Below, piece by piece: positions 56,031-64,000 of a DNA stretch of 64,000 bases; position 1 is the first letter of the stretch; each line of letters begins with the position of its first letter. The notes beneath the pieces are model-generated. The model did no database searches and was not told the origin of the DNA. It was given only the letters and a program-made list of their open reading frames with translations. The stretch comes from Haemaphysalis longicornis (Eukaryota; Arthropoda; Arachnida; Ixodida; Ixodidae): assembly GCA_013339765.2 (NCBI GenBank), contig JABSTR010000950.1:434001-498000 (forward strand), given 5' to 3'. The position numbers and the translations under genes were made by a program.

Positions 56031-58146
56031 AAAATCCCATATTCCGGACCTTTCTCTCCTAATTTTGAAGCATTCACCTGCCCCTATTTAGGCAAAAACC
56101 CGAATCGCAAGCCAAAGCGATTTGGCTCAAGTGGGGAGGCAGGGAATAATAGAGGAGGTTGCAGGTGTGAGGGGTTAAAAGCAGAATATAAATGGGAATA
56201 AGAGAATAGGTCTGTGAGCACTTCAATCGTTGAACTGAAGTTAGTATAACTTTTGCTTTAACCATCACATTTCCCGTCAATACCACTTACTGCTCTCCCA
56301 AAAATTATCGGTGCAATATTCATGGCAATTCACTTTAAACCAAGGCTCCAATTCAGAGCCCTAAACAAGTATTGAGTTAGGTACGAGGAATTTGTGCTGA
56401 GAGCGAAACAGAGGGAAAGATAATGAGAATAAACGTTTAATGGACCAAGCAGCGGCGCTTGAGCTGTCACTCGGTGGGATAGGTTGACCTTAGACTACCT
56501 ATCCTTGTGACTTGGCTGCAGCTCCGGCGCGGATGACCAGATCGACTGGTCAGCGTGGTCGGATCTGGTCAGCAGGCTCTCCCACTGCACCAGAGAAGGC
56601 TTGGTGCTGTGCTTTAACTATACAACTATAAGATGCAGTGTAAATTTTTAAGGCTGGTGTTCTACATTCGTTATAAGGCACCGGGGAAATCCTCAACGGA
56701 CACTTGAATTGTGGGGGTAAGAGAGGGAATGCTTTTTTTTTTAATCTGCGACTATTAGCATAACGTTGCACGCGATAATCAAATAAACGCAGAAAGCAAA
56801 ATATTGATAGAACCTTTAACTTAGTTTGTTAGTTACTACGTGAGATTGGGGGAAGGAAGTTTACAAGCGCAAAGAAAACGCAGACCAAGCAAAATATGAG
56901 AAGACACACGCAAGAAGGAACTCTTCGAAAGAATACTAAACAAGGCGAAAGTGGGGAGCACCTGTGTGGAATTCGGCACGTCAAAAGAACGTCGTCTAGT
57001 GCGTACAGGGGCCGTTTACTCGACTGCGTTCGGTACCCCTCGTCGAAAAGGCGGGAATCTGTTTAGACAAATTGGTGCGTGGAGATAAAGCGCATGCGAC
57101 TAGCCACAAGCACTAGGAACATTGGCGAATCATTGCGAAAGATGCACTCCAAAGACAACTCGCCACGTGAAGGATTTAGGTCGTGGCCATCATAACGCGA
57201 GCTTAATAATCCTATTTGCGCCTTGCTCGCCCGCAGCTCGTGCGCTTAACCTAATTTCCTACGCCACTGCAAGTGTTGTGAAGTTACGACAGTTTCCGCT
57301 GCATTTCCCACCAAAGCAACGCCGTTCCATGTACTGCTCCACAAACGCGTGCTGCGTGCTTACCAAAGCCACCGCGGGATTCTGCCGTTAGGAAGATGGG
57401 ATACTCAAATCCGACACGGACTCGCTGAAGGAGCAGCCCTCCAAGCGCCGGTCACCACTCGTCGGTAGAACAACTGGTACGTAATAAAGTTTATTCCCTC
57501 TCTCTGTCTCAAACGCCGAGCGCCCTTGTAGGCGCGCCCGCATTACAATCTAATTTCTCCAATGTTCAGAGTGGTCAGCGCAGTGCGTTGCAATGTTTCC
57601 TAACAACTCTCATGTTTTTACTGAAGAGGGCCTGTTGCTCTAAAGCCCTTATTTTCACGCGCCCCTAATTGTCGCGAATTTCAAGATTTCAACCAGTTCC
57701 AAAAGTTGAGGCCGGATAAATCTTTCAGCTTCGTATTTAAATTAAGCTCCAATGAGCAATTAACATTTATTTTTTTGTTGCACATATTATAATTATACCA
57801 GACCTCCACTGAATCGCACTGATTTTAAAGGCAGAAATGACAGAGCAAAGACTATTGTGCAACAGTAGCGGCAGAATCAATAAGCATACGGCCTATAAGC
57901 TACGGTTTCATTGCAGAAACAGGACCGTCGTCACCGTTTCTACTGCTACGATGTTGTGTAAGCACAGGATTCACTCAGCAGGCTTGTATGCGCTCTCGTG
58001 GCGCTGCGCTAGCTCGCTGCGCACTTCCGTCGCTGTCTTGTACGGAGGATCGATCGAGGAACTGACTCATGGGGTTTCACGCAGCTTTTAGCGGTCAGAA
58101 GGGGGATACGGCTGGTTCGTCGCACCACGCGGTTCGTATCCAATCG
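56031..58146. other. No supported gene
   Basis: Several short frames (for example 57122-57391) with no domain signature or splice context. Nothing assignable. Confidence 0.4.
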
Positions 58147-58159
58147 ACATTCGTGATGT

Positions 58160-58384
58160 TTGATTGATTGTACGGTTTAACGCGCCGACGCAACGGAGGC
58201 GATGAGGCGCGCTGAAGTGGAGGGCTCCGGATTAATTTTGACCACCTGGGTATCTTTTAACGTGCGCCGAAATCTCGTACACACCGGCGTTCTTGCTTTT
58301 GGCCTCATCAAAAAAGCAGCCGCCGCGGCCGGGAATCGAACCTCAACAGCACAACGCCTTAGCCACTGAGCCACCGCGGCGGGT
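58160..58384 (-). mobile_element. Ruka-like SINE with near-perfect target duplication
   Basis: Minus-strand copy: the head ends at 58384 (CCGCGGTGGCTCAGTGGCTA on the minus strand) and the tail is (CAAT)n at 58160-58170. It is flanked by ACATTCGTGATGT (58147-58159) and ACATTCGGGATGT (58385-58397), a 13-bp duplication with one mismatch. About 11 bases before the B-box are missing relative to the copy at 3135. Confidence 0.85.
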
Positions 58385-58642
58385 ACATTCGGGATGTAGT
58401 GATTCGTCACGCCGAGCGTTCATCGCAAAGCAACTCGGTGGTTTCTTCTTTTGCGCTGGCGTCAGTTGATGGGGAATGAAGAAGTTGAATCCACGAAGAG
58501 AGGAAAGCGAAAAGTAAGCCAGGAGATAGAGCAGCACGAGTTTCCGACACCATTAACAAAGCGTCCAGGGATAAGGGAGGTCACAAGACATTTTGTTTGT
58601 GATATATGCTAGTATGCTCTGGTGGTATTGTAAGGGCTTAAG

Positions 58643-59040
58643 GGGTACTCACCTCTTAACATCGCTTTGGGACTTCATGACCCATGGACTCAAAAACCAT
58701 CGTGCACCAATACGAAAAGCTTTGAAAATACTTATAAATGTTCGCAACGGCCTAGTTTAGTTATTTTAGAGATGTGCCACTTCTGTACCGAAATAAAAGA
58801 AGAAAACCCTTGCTTGCTAGACCGACTGCGCCATCTAGGCAAAAGCGGATAAACCAAAATGCGTTTCCTGTTTATTTTTTACCTGGGTAGAGAAGTGATA
58901 TATTTCTAAACGAAGCCAACTAGGCCGTTGGGAACATTTCTCTAAATTTTTAAAACCTTGCGTCTCGTTACAGGATGCTTTTAAAGCCGGTGTGTCATCA
59001 ATTAGTAAGTCCCATAGGGACGGGGTCAGGTGAGTCCTCC
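58643..59040. mobile_element. Older foldback element, ~180-bp arms
   Basis: The two halves are inverse complements at roughly 70% by eye. For example AATGTTCGCAACGGCCTAGT at left matches the inverse of the right half (AATGTTCCCAACGGCCTAGT), and both ends carry ACTCACCT. Both halves give a similar short peptide pattern (KCSQRPS) on opposite strands, which is a by-product of the symmetry. Confidence 0.7.
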
Positions 59041-60702
59041 TTTGAGCAAACGTTTTGAACAAGTAATTCAAGTCAGAATTGGCAACAAGTGTCACGACCC
59101 GTGGTTAGCCAAGGATTTATCAACAATTATCGTCAACGACGGTCGCTTTATGTGAACATAAAATTCATTCGCTCGTTTTTCGGATAAAAAGGAAACGTCG
59201 TTTGGAATTGCATGCATTAGGGGTGTCTATAGAAATTATAAAAAGGCGACTTTTTTTTCACCTGCTCATATAATGTCCCACGAGGGTAATAGCCACCAAG
59301 ACAGGGGTTGTGCGACACTATTCCACGATAGATAATTCAATACTCGTATCACTTATTAGAGGTACCGAGGTTAAATGAACACATTGTACAATTACCCCAC
59401 GAGATTAAAATCTTGAGTGAGTATGCCATAGTGCCGGGTTTTCTTGGCCGACTATCGCCCATTATTACCCACAGAAGTGCTTTCGAAGGGGCGATTTGCC
59501 TGGAACCATAGAGTTACATGCCAACACATACCAGAGAGAAATCTGGCGTACTGACTAAAATGAGCTCACATGAGCAAGTGTGGCCTCATGGACCGTGTAG
59601 GAACGCTCCACTTGTCCTTGGCGTGGCTCGCCAACAGGCTCGAAAGTTGCCTGTGGCTGCAAAAGAGCGCAATTTATTGTTTAGAGTTGTTTTATCAATA
59701 AAAAAAGTGTAATCACTAAAAGATTTGTCATGGTATATTTTGAAGCTCCATGCAAGCTGAACAGGAAAAAGAACGTAATCATCTTATTTGTTGATTATGG
59801 CTTCAAGAGCGAAAATAATCATTGTTTCTAGCCAAGCCAAGTAGGAGGTGAGCGTTGATAGTAGCTATGACGACGCCCACGACAGCACGAGATTTCAGCG
59901 ACCGATTTCCGTCTGCTAGTAAATATTAGCGCATGCACCATGCATAATCATGAGCACCGCCTTTGAAGTCACTTCTCCGTCCGCTGTCGCAACCAACGTC
60001 TTGTCAGGCGCTAAGCTCTCTTCATCACCACCGGTACTAATCGGTCGTCGGCATCATATCTTCCTCAATCATCATCAGCTGATCGGCAGAATAAGAATGC
60101 GCCGTACGGAATCCTTTTATTTTTATAAATACTGATGTTTGGATGATCCCCTGATTGGGTGTGTGCCATTTTTAGAGAAGAAAAACAAAAACAACGACTC
60201 CGCAAGCACTCGGGCGCTACCTTCACTTTGCAGCCAGTTCGTGCAGTAAAAACAACGCAAATAGCCTTCAACTAACAAGATCCAACGTTTCGTCTGTGAG
60301 AATAAATAGTATGAAATTCTGTCTGGCACCATGCTCACAGCCGATTCGCTGACGTCGATATGTGACGACACCCTAGCACGTCCACAGGGCTCAACTGTAA
60401 GCGCATTGCGATAACGTGTTACCCGTACAGCCTGCACGTGAAAAGTTGTTCTCGTTCAAATTATGTTCCCTTCTGTTGTACATTACAACCAATGAAATGC
60501 TCTACACTTCCGCTAAACAGGCAAATCATGAATGACACGTTTTAAGCTGTAAAATGCTGCCTTAACTTCACTTAAGTGCCCCTTAATGAACAATATCCGA
60601 GCAGTAGTCGTTAATGGGAAATATTTCATGCGTCACCCGTACATGCCAGTGCAGTGTGACCCAAAATGAGCGACTTGAGAACCAGATTCATTGGTGGGTA
60701 TA
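59041..60702. other. No supported gene
   Basis: Short frames only. CCCCTGATTGGGTGTGTGCC at 60149 is another scrap of the dispersed block seen at 24466, 41266 and 50556. Confidence 0.4.
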
Positions 60703-60745
60703 ACCATAGCCTCCTGTATAAGTCGGTTATACAGGAGGCTATGGT
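60703..60745. repeat. Perfect 19-bp hairpin
   Basis: ACCATAGCCTCCTGTATAA (60703-60721) pairs perfectly with its inverse (60727-60745) around GTCGG. It is not a transcription terminator in this eukaryotic setting; no T run follows. Confidence 0.93.
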
Positions 60746-60760
60746 GTAACTATAATCTCA

Positions 60761-61028
60761 TTATGATGATGATGATGATGGTTTGATTTTATTGGCGCAA
60801 GGCCGACATGGGCAAAGAGCGCCAAACACAAAGTTATTTGATGAGGAGAGAATGCGAAATAAAATCAGTTAAAAGACTATGAGCACGGCTGGTGTAAAGG
60901 GCCAAGGTGAAGAACAAGAGTGGTTAAAAGATAAATAAGGTGGCTGGTGTATAGGACCAGGGGTAAAACTATGAGTGGTATGAGATGAGTTGTAAAAAGT
61001 GAACTTCTGATAGGAACTTAAAGGTGCA
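60761..61028 (-). mobile_element. Short retroelement insertion with 14-bp target duplication
   Basis: Exact direct repeats TAACTATAATCTCA at 60747-60760 and 61029-61042 flank a 268-bp insert. Its left end is an (ATG)n tract (60763-60781), the tail of a minus-strand element, followed by TTTGATTTTATTGGCGCAAG. No coding frame is readable, so it is a strongly 5'-truncated LINE or a SINE. Confidence 0.85.
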
Positions 61029-61370
61029 TAACTATAATCTCACTGATGCAGGGAAAAAAACAGACAAAAATGGCACTTCAAATTTATTCTCGCGCTCCTA
61101 TGACGAACTTTCCGATGTTGCGGACTGCCTGAAGGCGAATGGTCCAACGTGGCAAACGGCCGGTTATAAATCGGTCGATGACGAAACAGCATGGTGCGAA
61201 CGGGCTCAAATCCGACCGAAGGAAACGTCTTGGGTAATTAGTAATTACAGTTCGACGGTCGCTCTTAGCTATGTACGCGCGCGGCGCGCTTCACTCGAGG
61301 TTGAATTTGGGAAACTGTGCTGGTAAAAAATAAGCCCTTGGTGCAGTGGCTTATTCCAGGTTCTGTGTAT

Positions 61371-61615
61371 CCGCCGCGGTGGCTTAGTGTCTAAGGCTTT
61401 GTGGTGCTGAACCCTTGGACGTAGGTTCGATGTTCGGCCGTGGTGGCCGCTTTTCATATGCAGGCCAAAAACGAAAACGCTCTTGCGTCGAGATTTTGGT
61501 GCATTTTAAATATCCCCAGGTGGACAAAATTAATCCGGAGCCCTAAACTACTGCACGCTTCGTAGCCCACATGCAGCTTCGGTGCGTTGAACCCCATAAT
61601 TCGAATTCGATTTCA
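61371..61615 (+). mobile_element. Diverged Ruka-like SINE
   Basis: A-box-like GGTGGCTTAGTGTCTAAGG, B-box GGTTCGATGTTC, then CCCCAGGTGGACAAAATTAA and GTAGCCCACATGCAGC. The order is as in the copy at 3135 but more divergent, with no recognisable target duplication. Confidence 0.75.
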
Positions 61616-62103
61616 AATTCTTGGTGCAGTAAGGATGATCCCCTTTTAAATGGTCATTTCAAGTGGCCAAGAAGACGCGCCAACCTTCTCACAGATCCTG
61701 GTACCCCCTTTTGATCACGAGAGTTGTGTCTGCATTCAAGTCAGCCAGATGTCCGTAGGTTTATTCCTTGCTGTTTTACAGTTCTTACGAGAATGAATGA
61801 ATGAATGAATGAATAAAAAATTGCGACGCTGCAACGTTATATAGCGGCTCCGTTACTTCCATCTCAGATACCACAAAACGTCACCAATACGGCTATCAAC
61901 GGAATAATTGGCGGTAACTGGAGGAAGACTAGTTAGTGAGATGTGCCGCAGAAAACCCGCACGGTGCATTTCATACTATAACGCTCACTTCATAACACCT
62001 TAATCAGCCATAGAAGACACCTTGGCTTTTTTCGCTGCCGAAAACGCCGTTCGCAGCCGATAATTTCGGCCGGTAATCCGACGCCACTGCTTTGGTTCTT
62101 CCT
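61616..62103. other. No gene; short (GAAT)n run
   Basis: (GAAT)n at 61792-61813. No other feature. Confidence 0.5.
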
Positions 62104-62158
62104 TAAAGGGACCCTGCACCCTGATAGCGTTTTGGAAGTGTTGCAGAATCTCCTTAAA
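62104..62158. mobile_element. Minimal MITE: two inverted ends with almost nothing between
   Basis: TTAAAGGGACCCTGCACCC and AGTGTTGCAGAATCTCCTTA are the two ends of the 12057-type MITE, only 55 bp apart. The right part GCGTTTTGGAAGTGTTGCAG matches the last bases of the 12057 copy, so this is an internal-deletion derivative. Confidence 0.7.
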
Positions 62159-62545
62159 GTGGCCATGACGACAAAGTACAAGTTTAGTTTATTAACTCCT
62201 TTGTCCCGATAACAACGCACCTCTTATAGCAAACTTCAAACACAAGGGAGGTATTAAAGAAAACATATCCAGCAGTTGCGGCGCGGCAGTCTCTCTATGA
62301 CGTCACATAATCTTGTTTGCGCTCTTGGTGGCCGCCGGCCTTTGCTACCACAAAGAAACGCGACTGGATGATTGTAGTGGGGCCTCTAGTTCGCATGAGC
62401 CGGTCACATTAATGCTAACGTGCGGTTAGCTCACTGAAAACTATGTGTTTAGTGCTTGTCCATATTACGTAACTCAGACCCATGTTACGTCATGGTGGCG
62501 GGTAATTTCAGTTTTTCAATGCTTCTGGTTAAAAAAAATCCCGGG
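62153..62545 (+). mobile_element. Truncated copy of the 27311-type MITE
   Basis: Starts TTAAAGTGGCCATGACGACA and matches 27311 onward through TTGTCCCGATAACAACG, TATTAAAGAAAACATA and CTCTATGACGTCAC, up to a GTTACGTCATGGTGGC block. The right inverted end is missing. Confidence 0.65.
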
Positions 62546-62564
62546 CCATCTACACTAACGTGAA

Positions 62565-63200
62565 ACCTTGGGAGGGGCGAAGCATGCAGTGTATAAGGGT
62601 ATTCCTTCATTTTAATTATTTTATTTACACAATACTGCAGGCCCAGAGAAGGGCCCAAGCAGGAGGGACATAACTACAAACGATGTACTATGAACAACAG
62701 AAGTTCAAAGAACATGACGCCTTAATTGGCGTTTTTGCCCACGGAGATGAAACCGTTGGGGGTAGAGGTACACAGCTTTCCTGCAAAAGTCTCGTGTCTT
62801 TGAAGCACGAAGCGTTCTAGCGCGAGGCGTTGGAAAACGAGTGTCCCGGTGTGTTTTTTAGTACGCGTTTTTGCCCACGGAGATGAAACTGTTGGGGGTG
62901 AGGTACACAGCTTTCCTGTAAAAGCCTCGTGTGTTTGAAGCACGAAGCGTTCTAGCGCGAGGCTTTGGAAAACGAGTGTCCCGGTCTGTTCTTTTAGTAC
63001 GCGTTTTTGCCCACGGAGAATAAACGTTCCAGCGAGAGGCACTTGAAAACCAGTGTACTCGTGTGTTCTTTTAGTACGCGTTACGTTCTAGCCCGAGGCG
63101 TTGGAAAACGAATTTCCCGGTGTTTTGTTTACTACCGTGATTACATGAGACGACGAAGACAGGAGGCGCGTACAGCCCGAGCCCCTAGGGGCTTCGCCCC
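62565..63200 (+). repeat. Dispersed repeat with internal ~135-bp tandem duplication
   Basis: Same family as 5268-5540. The block GTTTTTGCCCACGGAGATGA to GAGTGTCCCGGT occurs twice (62731-62868 and 62868-63000) and partly a third time (63003-63070). About 110 bp containing CACAATACTGCAGGCCC at 62608-62715 is absent from the other copy and looks like an insertion. It ends near a CCCCTAGGGGC palindrome. Confidence 0.75.
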
Positions 63201-64000
63201 AGAAACGTTTTTCGTGGCTGAGTGGCCCGGATGGAGCTAAGGGGGTTAACAATGGCTAAGTGCTTCAAACTGAGTCAACCTCAATTTTGTATGCATGGCC
63301 CATTTAATCCTGCGGGATTATTTATGTAAAGTTCCCGCGACCAAGACCAATCCAGGCGGTTGCCGCAAGATGGCGGCACCTGACGTCGGGGGTTCCCGGA
63401 AAGGGACCCCACTTCCGAATCCGCTAGGCTATTGTACCCCACCCGTACCGCGTATACAGCCGCGCAGAATCGTCGCCGTCTGGGCTTATTTCTTGGCTAT
63501 TTTTGTCCCCCGCCCGGGCCGGCGATGTCTCGGAGCACGCCCGGCGCATCCCAATCGAGCGGCTGTTCCGAAGCGGACAATGGTCGCGTGCCCCCTTCCT
63601 CCTCGAAGCCTGCTCTTTTCGCCGGACTTTCGCTTTGTGCTAGCTGGCCGTCGCCGGCTGCACACACCGAACGGCATATGGGCGCCATTCTCCCAATGCA
63701 CCAGCGAACGTCGCTTTGTCAGCTTAGCGATTCGGCCATAACGAGAAAGCTAGGCTTCAGCTTGACAAAGCCGCCTCCTCGGGACATAAGCAGAACCATT
63801 CGTGCAATGAGCGCTTTCACCAAGAACCAAAAGAAAAATTACTTACTGTCTTGCGAAAAGACAGAGAGGGCGACAGCTATAGGGAAGCTACATATTAGCT
63901 TCTGCGAACGCTTATTCTCTGTTGAAGCAACGAAAGCGCAATGTAGGGAATTCACAAAGAGTAGTTTCTTCATTGTTAACGTATACTTTGGTTGTGGCGC
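63201..64000. other. GC-rich stretch, no identified gene
   Basis: 63340-63740 is rich in CpG and has frames on both strands, the longest 148 codons. None has a domain signature. A GC-rich repeat or promoter-like region is possible but not supported. Confidence 0.35.

Noticed and set aside
63295..63741. 148-codon frame in a CpG-rich stretch
   Set aside because: Both strands are open because of base composition; no domain recognised.

Overview
This window looks like nuclear DNA from a chelicerate, most probably a hard tick (Ixodida). The main pointers are several copies of a tRNA-derived SINE that closely resembles the tick element Ruka, abundant decayed I-clade, CR1/L2-like and RTE-like LINE fragments, MITEs, spliceosomal GT-AG exon borders, and no prokaryotic operons. 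No complete, obviously functional protein gene lies in the 64 kb. The species is inferred, not shown.

The main content is a head-to-tail, plus-strand array of decayed delta-tubulin-like (TUBD1-like) gene copies. Exon E1 carries a conserved ATG. E2 is the tubulin N-terminus, E3 is a 64-bp exon, E4 carries the tubulin GTGSG loop, E5 carries the 'WP...VQxYN' block, E6 follows, and a last exon (EL) encodes the C-terminal block. Four units are visible: Z (only its 3' end, about 950-1500), A (9208-17429), B (22940-36308) and C (40462-46765). Exon lengths and splice phases agree between copies (E1 128-129 bp, E3 64 bp in all three, E4 297 bp in A and C). Every copy is broken: A and B have out-of-frame deletions in E2, B lacks E4, and C has stops in E2 and E5. 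The duplicated unit also contains non-coding DNA, including a LINE tail shared by Z (1780-2350) and C (47380-49960).

Layout: 1-935 LINE RNase H fragment; 950-2350 unit Z 3' end; 3122-8607 SINE, MITE and other repeats; 8608-8786 an unidentified acidic terminal-exon candidate; 9208-17429 unit A, whose intron holds a 31-unit minisatellite (12625-15632), a MITE and a Tigger-like element; 17430-22880 LINE fragments; 22940-36308 unit B, inflated by LINEs, MITEs and minisatellites; 36449-37545 a TIR element with an exact 8-bp target duplication and P-element-like ends; 38905-39895 a tandem repeat beside a Helitron-helicase-like fragment; 40462-46765 unit C; 47000-64000 repeats with no recognisable host gene, including two foldback elements, clean SINE/LINE insertions with target duplications, and tandem duplications.

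The genes do not form a pathway. The biological story is repeated local duplication of a centriole/basal-body tubulin gene, followed by protein divergence, pseudogenisation and invasion by transposons. Alignments and splice phases were done by eye; no search was run.
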